A stretch of DNA of 64,000 bases from Arcobacter sp. LC1 (GTDB lineage: Bacteria > Campylobacterota > Campylobacteria > Campylobacterales > Arcobacteraceae). The stretch is from NCBI GenBank assembly GCA_021378565.1, contig JAACJU010000001.1, positions 409,988-473,987 on the forward strand, read 5' to 3'. The notes under the pieces are model-generated. The model was not told the origin of the DNA and searched no databases. It saw nothing but the letters and a program-made list of their open reading frames with translations. The position numbers were made by a program, and so were the translations under genes. Within the stretch, counting starts at the first letter, position 1; every line of letters starts with the position of its first letter. Shown here piece by piece: positions 53,535 through 62,561 of this stretch.

Positions 53535-54356
53535 TCAAAGCCAAATATTATCAATAAGCCTTGCCTTTGAAAATTTAACTGCTAAAAGAATAATTGTATT
53601 GCTAGGCTCAACCTTTTCAATATATTCTAAATCATAAGATAAAATCTCAAGATATTCTAAATCCTTATTTTTAAATTCAAACATCATTTGTCTTTTTATT
53701 TCCAAAATATCTCTTTGTCCTTGCTTAACCAAATTTTTAGCAAGTCTTAAAGACTTTATCAAGCAAAGTGCTTCTTGGCGTTCTTTTTTGTCTAAATAAA
53801 CATTTCTACTGCTCATTGCAAGACCATCATTTTCCCTAAAAATTTCACAGGCTATTATATCAATATCCAAAAATAAATTTCTTTGCATTTGTCGGATTAG
53901 AAGAAGTTGTTGAGCATCTTTTTGTCCAAAATAAGCCTTTTTAGGTTTGACTAAATTAAACAATTTTAAAACAACTTGCAAAACTCCATCAAAATGCTCA
54001 GGTCTACAAAATCCTTCTAAAATATAAGATTTATTTTTAGGCGCTTTTATTAACACTTCATCATCAAAATACAAGTCTTTGACACTTGGTAAAAAGCAAA
54101 TATCAACGCCATTTTTTTCACAAAGTTCTAAATCTTTTTTTGTTTGTCTTGGATAAGAGTCCAAATCCTCACCCACTAAAAATTGCGTAGGATTTACAAA
54201 AATTGAGCAAAGCACAACTTTGCAATCTTGCCTCGCTTGTTTTAAAAGTGAAAGATGCCCATCATGCAAAGCACCCATAGTAGGCACAAAAGCTAAATCA
54301 TCTGAGCTTTTTGCAAGAGCTTGTTTTAGCTCAATATTATTTTTTACTATAATCAT
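53535..54356 (-). CDS. panC: Pantothenate synthetase
   Basis: Joins pantoate and beta-alanine with ATP. FVPTMGALHDGHLSLLKQA with the HxGH motif, VNPTQF, PEHFDGVLQVVLKLF, KAYFGQKDAQQLLLIRQM and SSRNVYLDKKER are present. Length 273. panC overlaps the end of the permease gene (54353) by 4 bases. panB/panD are not in the window. Confidence 0.95.
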   Translation of the reverse strand: MIIVKNNIELKQALAKSSDDLAFVPTMGALHDGHLSLLKQARQDCKVVLCSIFVNPTQFLVGEDLDSYPRQTKKDLELCEKNGVDICFLPSVKDLYFDDEVLIKAPKNKSYILEGFCRPEHFDGVLQVVLKLFNLVKPKKAYFGQKDAQQLLLIRQMQRNLFLDIDIIACEIFRENDGLAMSSRNVYLDKKERQEALCLIKSLRLAKNLVKQGQRDILEIKRQMMFEFKNKDLEYLEILSYDLEYIEKVEPSNTIILLAVKFSKARLIDNIWL

Positions 54357-55315
54357 TTATTTTCCTTGTGTGTTGGATTTAAATATAAAAGTGTAATATC
54401 TGCTAAAATATTTCCTAGCAAGCTTAAAAAAGCACCCACCATTAAAATCCCCATTATAACAGGATAATCATGGCTAAGCACGCTTTGGTAAAACAAAAAG
54501 CCCATGGCATTTATAGAAAATATCGACTCAATAACCACGCTTCCACCTATCAAAGCAGGCAAAGAAAGCCCTAGCATAGTAACTAAAGGAGGATAAAGGT
54601 TTGGCAAAATAAAATGCCTAATTATAGTTTTTGTACCAAGCCCCCTAGCCCTTGCAAAAAATACATAATCACTTTTTAAAATATCAAGACAAAGTGAGCG
54701 AATATATAAGCTTAAACTTCCAATTCCACTAAAAGTCAAGACAAAAACTGGCAAGATTAGATGCTTAAAAGTATCAAAATAATAAGCAAATCCACTTAAA
54801 CCCAAGCCACTATGCAAACCACTCAAAGGCAAAATTTTGAGCTTTACAGAAAAAATCATAAGTAAGATTAGGCTTAAATAAAAAATTGGCATAGAAAAAG
54901 ATAATAATGATATTTGATTTATTATCTTAGCTTGTAATTTGTCTTTTTTTAAGGCTGATTTTATACCAAAATACAAAGAAAAGGCAAAAATCAAAATCAT
55001 ACTTGAAATATTTATAAGCAAAGTTGTGGGCAATTTTTCTAAAATTTCAGTCCTAACCATTTCACCACTTACAAAAGAAATACCAAAATTAAGAGACAAG
55101 ATTGCCTTTGCCCAAGAAAAGTATTGAATAATCAAAGGTCTATCAAGCCCATAAATTTTTTGTAGATTTTTTAAGGCTTCCTGACTTATATTTGGATTTA
55201 ATTCGCCTGAAGCAAAAAAAGAGTTTGGCTCTAAATGTATGGATAAAAATGATATAATACTTAAAATAAAAAGCATAAGAAATAAATATAATATCTTTTT
55301 TGTAAATATTTTCAT
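54353..55315 (-). CDS. OppB/DppB-type ABC permease, orphan
   Basis: Inner-membrane permease of a dipeptide/nickel-type importer, about 320 residues and six spans. Marks include the N-terminal span, GLDRPLIIQYFSWAKAILSLNFGISF and the EAA-loop FARARGLGTKTIIRHFILPNL. I use the ATG at 55315; TTG at 55333 and ATG at 55324 are also in frame. TATAAT overlaps these upstream codons (55329-55324), so transcription may begin at about the ATG and the mRNA could be leaderless. No cognate DppC, ATPase or binding protein is nearby. Confidence 0.83.
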   Translation of the reverse strand: MKIFTKKILYLFLMLFILSIISFLSIHLEPNSFFASGELNPNISQEALKNLQKIYGLDRPLIIQYFSWAKAILSLNFGISFVSGEMVRTEILEKLPTTLLINISSMILIFAFSLYFGIKSALKKDKLQAKIINQISLLSFSMPIFYLSLILLMIFSVKLKILPLSGLHSGLGLSGFAYYFDTFKHLILPVFVLTFSGIGSLSLYIRSLCLDILKSDYVFFARARGLGTKTIIRHFILPNLYPPLVTMLGLSLPALIGGSVVIESIFSINAMGFLFYQSVLSHDYPVIMGILMVGAFLSLLGNILADITLLYLNPTHKENK

Positions 55316-55357
55316 CAAAGACATTATATACAAAAGGCTTAAAACTAAGGTTAAAAA

Positions 55358-55717
55358 GTGTTAGGAATTGATATAGTTAATATAAGTAGAATGCAAAGAT
55401 TAATGCAAAGATTTCCCCAAAAAGGACTTGCAAAATTCTTAAACCAAGATGAAATTTGCTTGATTAAAAATCCGCAAAATGCAGCTGGATTTTTTGCAGC
55501 AAAAGAAGCAGCCTCAAAAGCTTTAGGTACTGGTATTGGAAAACATTGCTCTTTTAGCGATATAATTATTTCAAAAAATAAGCTAAATGCACCTAAAATA
55601 AAATTTTCAAAAAAGATTAAAAAAGAATTTAAAATAAAAAAAGCTTATCTTTCAATCACTCATGATAAGGGCTTAGCTATTGCTGTTGTATTTTTGAAGA
55701 GATGCAAAAAATCCTAA
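55358..55717 (+). CDS. acpS: Holo-ACP synthase
   Basis: Adds 4'-phosphopantetheine to acyl carrier protein. 119 residues: GIDIVNISRMQRLM, AGFFAAKEAASKALGTGIG and LSITHDKGLAIAVV. GTG start at 55358 with AAGG 7 bp upstream; divergent from the permease. In C. jejuni I recall fliL just upstream, which is absent here. It is distinct from the Sfp-type enzyme at 60620, which serves the NRPS. Confidence 0.92.
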   Translation: MLGIDIVNISRMQRLMQRFPQKGLAKFLNQDEICLIKNPQNAAGFFAAKEAASKALGTGIGKHCSFSDIIISKNKLNAPKIKFSKKIKKEFKIKKAYLSITHDKGLAIAVVFLKRCKKS

Positions 55718-55727
55718 ATTTTGAATT

Positions 55728-56111
55728 TTAAACCTTAGAATCTAAATACCTTTGCAAAATAATTTTTGCGGCAAATGAGTCTATCTTGCCATCTTTTTTT
55801 TGTTTTGTGATACCTTTCATCTGCTCTTTTGCTTCAACTGAACTCATATCTTCATTTACGAAAACATAAGGTATTTTTAAATTTAGAAGTGAGATAAAAT
55901 GCTTAATTCTTATTTGCATTTCTTCACTACTTTTTGGGTATCCTACTATTAGTTTTTCTATCTCCCAAGTTTGCAAAAACAAACACACTTCTTTTGATGC
56001 TTGATGCCTATTTTTTCTTAAAATTGCGGGCATTGGGCTTATAATACTAGATTCCAAATTTAACGCTAGCCCTATTCTTTTAAGCCCTACATCAATACTA
56101 GCCAATTTCAC
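55728..56111 (-). CDS. ruvX: RuvX/YqgF-family nuclease
   Basis: RNase-H-fold protein of 127 residues, implicated in 16S rRNA 5'-end processing. ASIDVGLKRIGLAL at the N terminus, VGYPKS, VFVNEDMSSVEAKEQM and KIDSFAAKIILQRYL. It ends 10 bp from the convergent acpS stop. Confidence 0.92.
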   Translation of the reverse strand: MKLASIDVGLKRIGLALNLESSIISPMPAILRKNRHQASKEVCLFLQTWEIEKLIVGYPKSSEEMQIRIKHFISLLNLKIPYVFVNEDMSSVEAKEQMKGITKQKKDGKIDSFAAKIILQRYLDSKV

Positions 56112-56196
56112 TTTGAGCTCCTTTTTAATAACTAAATACTTAGTAAATTTTAGCTATGATTATAACTTTAAAAAACTTTTATTTAGGATATTTTTG

Positions 56197-56817
56197 ATGA
56201 AATTAGCAGTTTTTGATTTTGATTCAACTTTGATGAACGGTGAAACCATAGATTTTTTAGCACAAAGTATGGGAGCCCAAAAAGAAATTAGCAAACTTAC
56301 TAAAGATGCCATGGAAGGCAAGCTTGATTTTTTTGAATCATTAAGTAAAAGAGTTAAACTTTTAAAAGGTCTTGAATATGAAAAAGTTTTACAAATTTGT
56401 CAAAACTTACCGCTTATGAAAGGCGCAAAAGAAACAATAAGAGAGCTTAAAAAACGAGGTTATAAAATAGCTTGTTTTAGTGGTGGTTTTAGTGAAGCCA
56501 CAACAAGTGCAAAAGAAATTTTAGGACTTGATGTTGACTTTGCAAATACTCTGCACCAAGAAGATGGAAAGCTCACAGGACTTGTCGGAGGCTCTATGAT
56601 GTTTTCAGACTCAAAAGCTATAATGCTTCAAAAACTCCAAAGCTTACTAGGAATTGACAAAGAAAATACTTTAGTAGTTGGAGATGGTGCAAATGACCTT
56701 TGTATGTTTAAATATGCTAAAACAAAAGTTGCGTTTTGTGCCAAAGATATTTTAAAAAAAGAAGCAAATATTATAATACAAGAGCAAGATTTAAGTAAAA
56801 TTCTTGCCAAAATTTAA
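56197..56817 (+). CDS. serB: Phosphoserine phosphatase
   Basis: HAD phosphatase, last step of serine synthesis. Motif I FDFDSTLMNGE, motif II FSGGFSE, motif III/IV region VVGDGANDLCMF. I start at 56197 (MKLAVFDFDS), with AGGA 8 bp upstream, giving 206 residues; the frame is open to an ATG at 56113 but that would start next to ruvX without an SD. Followed by transaldolase after 9 bp. Confidence 0.95.
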   Translation: MKLAVFDFDSTLMNGETIDFLAQSMGAQKEISKLTKDAMEGKLDFFESLSKRVKLLKGLEYEKVLQICQNLPLMKGAKETIRELKKRGYKIACFSGGFSEATTSAKEILGLDVDFANTLHQEDGKLTGLVGGSMMFSDSKAIMLQKLQSLLGIDKENTLVVGDGANDLCMFKYAKTKVAFCAKDILKKEANIIIQEQDLSKILAKI

Positions 56818-56826
56818 GGAATAATT

Positions 56827-57822
56827 ATGAGTTTAAGAGAAGATATAAATTTTTGCCTTTGGTGTGATTTCATAGAAAGAGATTTTTTAGAGAAAGATTT
56901 TTTAGCATTAATTGATAGCAAAACAATCTACGGAGCTACAAGCAACCCTGCTATTTTTGAATCTGCAATATCTTCTTCGCCTGCTTATAAACAGCAGATA
57001 AATATACTGCAAGAAAATGATAAAAAAAAGATTTATGAAGAACTAGCTTTTACAGACATTAAAAGAGCTGCTGATATTTTAAAACCCTTGTATGAGAAAA
57101 ACTCTGCTGATGGTTTTATTTCTATTGAGCTTGATCCTGAGATTTGTGATGATGTTAAAGCTAGCATTACAGAAGGCAAAAGAATTCATTCTGGTCTTGG
57201 CGCGCAAAATGTGATGATAAAAGTACCTGCTACAAATGCGGGATATGAAGTTATGAAAGAGCTAAGTACTAGTGGAATTAGTGTAAATGCTACCTTGATT
57301 TTTTCACCCTTACAAGCCAAACTTTGCGCTCAAGCTTTAAACGAAGGAATGCATCTTTCAAAAAACAAAGATATTCAAGCTGTTGTATCTGTGTTTGTTT
57401 CACGCTTTGATGGGCTTTGTGATAATGATTTTCTAGCTAAAAATTTACCAAAATCCAAGCTTGGAATTATGAATGCGACAAAATGCTACCATGAAGTAAA
57501 TAAAGAAAAAAATCAAAATATCCGCACACTTTTTGCAAGTACAGGAATAAAAGATATGACTTTAGAAAAAAGCTATTATATAGACAAACTAATATATCCA
57601 AATTCAGTAAATACTGCACCCTTGCAAGCTATAAAAGCGTGGCAAGATAATGGAAGTAAAGAAGGTGCAAAAGTGCCAAGCGAAAATGAATGCGATGAAT
57701 TTTTTGGGCTTATGAAAAAAAATGATTTTGATTTAGAAGGTATTCATAGAAAACTTTTAGATGATGGTTTAAATGGTTTTAAAACTTCTTTTTCTAAACT
57801 TTTAGCTAAGCTTAATAGATAA
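56827..57822 (+). CDS. tal: Transaldolase
   Basis: Moves a dihydroxyacetone unit between sugar phosphates in the pentose-phosphate pathway. 331 residues with YGATSNPAIFESAI, MIKVPATNAGYEVMKEL (catalytic Lys), SVNATLIFSP and VSVFVSRFDGL. This is the long bacterial type. SD AAGGA is upstream. Confidence 0.95.
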   Translation: MSLREDINFCLWCDFIERDFLEKDFLALIDSKTIYGATSNPAIFESAISSSPAYKQQINILQENDKKKIYEELAFTDIKRAADILKPLYEKNSADGFISIELDPEICDDVKASITEGKRIHSGLGAQNVMIKVPATNAGYEVMKELSTSGISVNATLIFSPLQAKLCAQALNEGMHLSKNKDIQAVVSVFVSRFDGLCDNDFLAKNLPKSKLGIMNATKCYHEVNKEKNQNIRTLFASTGIKDMTLEKSYYIDKLIYPNSVNTAPLQAIKAWQDNGSKEGAKVPSENECDEFFGLMKKNDFDLEGIHRKLLDDGLNGFKTSFSKLLAKLNR

Positions 57823-57873
57823 TATAAGTTTTTTTAGTTAAAATTCAGACTATTAATAACAAAGGTTTAAGAT

Positions 57874-59226
57874 ATGAATAATTGGAGTCCAAGTAGCTGG
57901 AGAGAATTTACTATAAGACAACAGCCAGTTTATAATGACTTGGAAAAATTAAAAAAAGTGGAAGAAAAGCTAAAATCTTACCCTCCTTTAATTTTTGCGG
58001 GCGAGGCTTTGAGATTAAAATCTTTGCTTGCTGATGGTGTAAATTCTAAGGCATTTGTGCTTCAAGGTGGAGATTGCGCTGAGAGTTTTAGTGAATTTAA
58101 TGCAAATAATATAAAAAATTTATTTAAAGTTCTTATGCAAATGGCGGTTATTCTTACTTTCTCAGGCTCTTGTCCTGTAATAAAAATTGGTAGAGTTGCT
58201 GGACAATTTGCTAAGCCCAGATCTGGTGATTTTGAAGAAAAAGATGGAATAATTTTACCATCTTATAGAGGAGATATGGTAAATTCTAGTACTTTTGAAT
58301 CAGGAGCTAGAACACCAAATCCAAAAAAACTACTACAAGCTTATAATCAAAGTGCGGCAACATTAAATCTTTTAAGAGCTTTTTCAAGAGGTGGAATGGC
58401 TGATTTAAACAAAGTTCATTCTTGGAATTTGGATTTTATAAAAGATAATGCTTTGGGAGTAAAATATGAAGAAATGGCTTCAAAAATATCTCAAGCCCTA
58501 AAATTTATGGAATCTTGTGGATTAAATAGCGACACAAGTCCAGCACTCACACAAACTACACTTTTTACGTCTCATGAAGCACTTTTACTAAATTATGAAG
58601 AAGCATTAACAAGAAGAGATTCAATCACAGATAAATGGTTTTCTTGCTCTGCACATATGCTTTGGATTGGAGATAGAACTAGAAAATTAGATGAAGCACA
58701 TATTGAATATTTTAAAGGAATAGAAAATCCTATCGCTTGCAAAGTTGGGCCTAGCATGAAAGAAGATGAACTTTTAAGGTTGGTTGATGCACTAAATCCA
58801 AAAAATGAAGCAGGCAGGCTAACTTTAATCCTTAGACTTGGTGCAGAAGAAATAGCTAATACCTTGCCAAATTTTATAAAAAGATTAAAATCTGAGGGAA
58901 AAAATATCCTTTATTCTTGCGATCCAATGCATGCAAATACTATAAAAACAGACAACGGTTATAAAACTAGGTCTTTTGATGCAATTTTAAGCGAGGTAAA
59001 ACAATTTTTCCAAATACACAGAGCTGAAGGCACTTACGCTGGTGGCATTCATCTTGAAATGACAGGGCAAAATGTGACTGAATGCATTGGAAGTACAAGT
59101 GCGGCAATCACTCAAGAGGGATTAGCTTCAAGGTATCATACTCAATGTGATCCTAGGCTAAGTGCTGACCAAGCTTTAGAACTTGCTTTTTTAATTGCTG
59201 ATAGTTTAAAAGAAGCTAGGGCTTAA
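57874..59226 (+). CDS. Class II DAHP synthase
   Basis: First step of the shikimate pathway, condensing PEP and erythrose 4-phosphate. 450 residues with the plant-type motifs [46 protein letters not shown] and [14 protein letters not shown]. Campylobacter uses this class as housekeeping. It overlaps the convergent YigZ gene by 4 bases. Erythrose 4-phosphate supply links it to the preceding transaldolase. Confidence 0.95.
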   Translation: MNNWSPSSWREFTIRQQPVYNDLEKLKKVEEKLKSYPPLIFAGEALRLKSLLADGVNSKAFVLQGGDCAESFSEFNANNIKNLFKVLMQMAVILTFSGSCPVIKIGRVAGQFAKPRSGDFEEKDGIILPSYRGDMVNSSTFESGARTPNPKKLLQAYNQSAATLNLLRAFSRGGMADLNKVHSWNLDFIKDNALGVKYEEMASKISQALKFMESCGLNSDTSPALTQTTLFTSHEALLLNYEEALTRRDSITDKWFSCSAHMLWIGDRTRKLDEAHIEYFKGIENPIACKVGPSMKEDELLRLVDALNPKNEAGRLTLILRLGAEEIANTLPNFIKRLKSEGKNILYSCDPMHANTIKTDNGYKTRSFDAILSEVKQFFQIHRAEGTYAGGIHLEMTGQNVTECIGSTSAAITQEGLASRYHTQCDPRLSADQALELAFLIADSLKEARA

Positions 59227-59804
59227 TCAAAATATTTTATATTTTCTAAAAAATCAAGACTTTGCAAAATTTCAAGTTTAGCACTTGGAATTTTGATTTT
59301 ATATTTTATATTTTTTTCAAAATTCTTGCTTAAAATTTGTGCCTCTACTTTATCCAAGGCTTGCTCTAAGACTTTGGTATTTTCATAAGAAAACTCAAAT
59401 TCAAGCTCACTCATTTTAATAAAAGTAATGATTTTGGCTTCCAAAATACTTAATTTTGCAGTTTTTGCATAAACACGGATAAGTCCACTAGCGCCTAGTT
59501 TGATACCTCCAAAATATCTAGACACTATTAAGACAAAATTATAAATATCCATAAGTCTTGCAACTTCAGCCATAGGCTTGCCAGCTGTTAGTTTTGGCTC
59601 TTTGTCATCATCATATTTTAAATATTCTTTATCTTTATAAAATCTATAAAGAGTGCAATTATGCCTAGCATCATTATATTGAGATTTTATTTCATTTATA
59701 AAATCTTTTGCTTCATCTAAACTTGCTATGGGTTTTATGTTTGCTATAAATTTTGATTTTTTCTCAATAATCTCAACACTAACTTGATATTTTATAGTAT
59801 TCAT
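59223..59804 (-). CDS. YigZ/IMPACT-family protein
   Basis: 193 residues. [51 protein letters not shown] and the [23 protein letters not shown] block define the family. Biochemical role is not settled; related to the translational regulator IMPACT. Single gene. Confidence 0.92.
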   Translation of the reverse strand: MNTIKYQVSVEIIEKKSKFIANIKPIASLDEAKDFINEIKSQYNDARHNCTLYRFYKDKEYLKYDDDKEPKLTAGKPMAEVARLMDIYNFVLIVSRYFGGIKLGASGLIRVYAKTAKLSILEAKIITFIKMSELEFEFSYENTKVLEQALDKVEAQILSKNFEKNIKYKIKIPSAKLEILQSLDFLENIKYFD

Positions 59805-59899
59805 AATATCCTTTTTTTAAATATTAGAAAAAATACTTTTTTATACCTTATATCTTTACTTAGTTTTTTAAAATACCTTATTTCTATCTTGTGAATAAT

Positions 59900-60547
59900 C
59901 TAAAAAGTATAAGCAAGTCCTAGAGAAATCACAGGATACCACTGAATATATTTGCTTATACCTGCCAACATATCTTTGAGGGCATCTTTTTCATCTTTAG
60001 CATCATTTTTAAGATCTGTGCATTCTGCTTTAGACATTGCATCAGAACACTGCGTTGTTAAATCTAAATTTGCATCACCTTCATGGACTGCTCCAAGATT
60101 AAACTCAAAATGAAAACCTTCATAAATTGAAGCTGTACTATAACCAATACCAACATAAGGGGAATATTTCGGAAAGTCTAAATCTAGTTTATAAGAGCCA
60201 TCATTTCCATCTGTTGGTATAGCTTTTAAACTCAGCCCATTTTTGTTGTAAACCATACCAGCACTCAGAATAAATCCACCTGAGAAAAGATGGTAATCAA
60301 AAATTGCAGTACCTGAACGCAATCGCGCATTTAAATCCAATTGCAAATTATCACTTTTACTATCTAATTTATACTTATAATTATTTACTCCTAATCTAAA
60401 ACTAAGATTGTCAGTCAAACTAGCCCCTAGTTCAATCCCAGGTCCAAGGGTATTTGCCTTTATCCCAACATAAGGGTATCTAAAAAAATTACCTGCGTTA
60501 AGTGTTATAACTCCTAAAATAAGATAAAAAAATATTATTCTTTTCAA
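59900..60547 (-). CDS. Small outer-membrane beta-barrel protein
   Basis: 215 residues: signal peptide (1 to about 18), alternating amphipathic beta-strands (YPYVGIKANTLGPGIELGASLTDNLSFRLGV) and a terminal Phe (LGLAYTF). A loop near 150-185 is acidic with two Cys (LTTQCSDAMSKAECTDL). Eight strands seem likely. It sits at the distal end of the NRPS-MFS-PPTase run after a 72-bp gap; whether it belongs to that operon is uncertain. Confidence 0.75.
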   Translation of the reverse strand: MKRIIFFYLILGVITLNAGNFFRYPYVGIKANTLGPGIELGASLTDNLSFRLGVNNYKYKLDSKSDNLQLDLNARLRSGTAIFDYHLFSGGFILSAGMVYNKNGLSLKAIPTDGNDGSYKLDLDFPKYSPYVGIGYSTASIYEGFHFEFNLGAVHEGDANLDLTTQCSDAMSKAECTDLKNDAKDEKDALKDMLAGISKYIQWYPVISLGLAYTF

Positions 60548-60619
60548 GTTTTCATCCTTTTTTCTTCTCTTAATATGTTACTTAAAAAAATATTAATATC
60601 TACTTATAATATAGCTATA

Positions 60620-61303
60620 TTATTTTTTATGCAAATCAATACTTGAATAAAATTTTGGCTGAATAGGCTCCTTTTTATCTAAAAGCACAAAAGATAAAAA
60701 AGTTTTATCATCAAAATTATAAGTAAAATATCTATCTTTTTTAAGCATAAAAGTTTGGTAAGACTCACTTTCTTTACAAAATTTAGAAAAATCAATCTTT
60801 CTTGGATTATCTAAAAAACCCGTGCCTTTTGCTTTTAAATATGCTTCTTTTAAAGTCCAATAAGTAAAAAATAATTCTTTTTTTTTACTTGCTTTATAAA
60901 AATTTTTTTCTTCTTCTTGGCTTAATATCATATCCAATATTTTAGTATCAATTTTTATATTCTCATTAAAATCTTCAACATCTATACCACAATTTTTAGA
61001 AGTAGAAACTATCACGTAAGCGCAAGTTGTTGTGTGTGATAGATTAAAATAAAACCTACTTTCATATTTTTTTGCTAACTTAGGCTTAAAAAATTCATTA
61101 CATTCAAATTCTATTAAACTTGGATTAATATCTAAATAAGAGCTTAAAATTATACGGAGCAAAGCATGGCTTTTTATATAAGAATTTTTATCATTTTCTT
61201 TAACAAATTTTAAAGATTTTATATTTTCTTCTTGGTTTAAATAAGTATTTAAAGTCAAAGTATCAGTATAATCACTAAAATTTATATGCCAAATATCAAG
61301 CAT
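60620..61303 (-). CDS. Sfp-type 4'-phosphopantetheinyl transferase
   Basis: Loads phosphopantetheine onto carrier domains of the adjacent NRPS. 227 residues with FYFNLSHTTTCAYVIVS, the Mg site NCGIDVEDFN and FTYWTLKEAYLKAKGTGF. It begins inside the end of the MFS gene (8-base overlap), so it is co-translated with it. A second transferase beside acpS is typical where secondary metabolism exists. Confidence 0.92.
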   Translation of the reverse strand: MLDIWHINFSDYTDTLTLNTYLNQEENIKSLKFVKENDKNSYIKSHALLRIILSSYLDINPSLIEFECNEFFKPKLAKKYESRFYFNLSHTTTCAYVIVSTSKNCGIDVEDFNENIKIDTKILDMILSQEEEKNFYKASKKKELFFTYWTLKEAYLKAKGTGFLDNPRKIDFSKFCKESESYQTFMLKKDRYFTYNFDDKTFLSFVLLDKKEPIQPKFYSSIDLHKK

Positions 61304-62537
61304 TTTTATATTTTCTTGCTTTAAATGCTATGATTAATGCTAACCCAACTAGAATACAAGCATCAAAAATAAAGCTTAGTTTAATCGCAGGCTTAAAAGT
61401 TCCTAAAATTTCATTTAAAAAAGGAAGATATTTTAAAACGCTAGGCATAACAACATCACTAATAAAAGAGCTAAGCGAATATCCAAGTATTAAAGAAAAA
61501 GCCATTATAGAATTTCTTAGCCCAAATAAACGGCCTTTGAGGTCATCATCTATTTCAACCTGCCAAAAAGTATAATTTAGTGTGTTTATTACAGAAGACA
61601 CAAGCATAAATAAAAATGAACCAATAGTTATAAGTAAAACATTAACATGTAAAAATGCTAAAAATAAAATTAGTCCAAGAAGGACTGTCATAATTAGCAT
61701 ATAAAAAAAGTATTTTTTTGTTTTAAAGGCAAACATTATTACTGCACCTACAAGCATACCGATTCCAGATATACTCATTATTCTACCTAGAGTTTGTATA
61801 TTTGAAATATCAAGCACCAAAGGTGTAATTAGAATGCTGACTAAGGCCATGCTAAAATTTATAACAGCAAACAATACTAAACTTAAAAAAAGAGCATTGT
61901 TTTTTCTAAGGTATTTCCAAGCTTGGGTTAAATCACTTTTCATATTTTTAAGTCTTATTTTGGTGTTATTTTCATAAACAGACTTATTAAATTTCATAAA
62001 TGATATATAAATCAAAGCTAGCATAAAAGTGCAAATATCTAAGTAAAATACATATTTTACACCAAGTTTATCTAGTAAAGTAGCTGAAGCTAAAGGCGCA
62101 ACAATAAAAATCAATGCAAAACCAAATTGAATCAAAGAAGAAAATTTATTCATACTTTCTTTTTTTATTTCTTTTGATATAACTATATTTAAAGACAAGA
62201 AAATTAAAGAAGAAAAAATAGATGCTAAAGCTATTAAAAGGAGAAAAAATATAGTGTAAACATGTCCATTTTCTAAAAATACTAAAATTATTACACTACA
62301 AAGCCCAGCTCCTCCATGTCCTAAAAGCATAAGGATTTTTTTATTATATTTATCAACAAAAATACCTATAACTGGAGATAAAGCAAGCTCTGGTAAAATT
62401 ATAAATATAGTAAACATAGAATAATAAAAGAGTGATTTCGATTGGTTATAAAGATATAAATTTAATGCAAAATCACTTACATTTGTTCCAAATAAGGACA
62501 CAAGTTGAACAAGAATTAATATAGCAATTTTTAACAA
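61296..62537 (-). CDS. MFS exporter next to NRPS
   Basis: 413 residues, eleven to twelve spans, of the EntS/macrolide-efflux type: LALSPVIGIFVDKYNKKILMLLGHGG (motif A) and GRLFGLRNSIMAFS. Family members often export siderophores or peptides made by an adjacent synthetase, the likely role here. It starts 24 bp after the NRPS stop. Confidence 0.87.
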   Translation of the reverse strand: MLKIAILILVQLVSLFGTNVSDFALNLYLYNQSKSLFYYSMFTIFIILPELALSPVIGIFVDKYNKKILMLLGHGGAGLCSVIILVFLENGHVYTIFFLLLIALASIFSSLIFLSLNIVISKEIKKESMNKFSSLIQFGFALIFIVAPLASATLLDKLGVKYVFYLDICTFMLALIYISFMKFNKSVYENNTKIRLKNMKSDLTQAWKYLRKNNALFLSLVLFAVINFSMALVSILITPLVLDISNIQTLGRIMSISGIGMLVGAVIMFAFKTKKYFFYMLIMTVLLGLILFLAFLHVNVLLITIGSFLFMLVSSVINTLNYTFWQVEIDDDLKGRLFGLRNSIMAFSLILGYSLSSFISDVVMPSVLKYLPFLNEILGTFKPAIKLSFIFDACILVGLALIIAFKARKYKNA

Positions 62538-62561
62538 ACTAGAACCTTTAAAAGATCGATT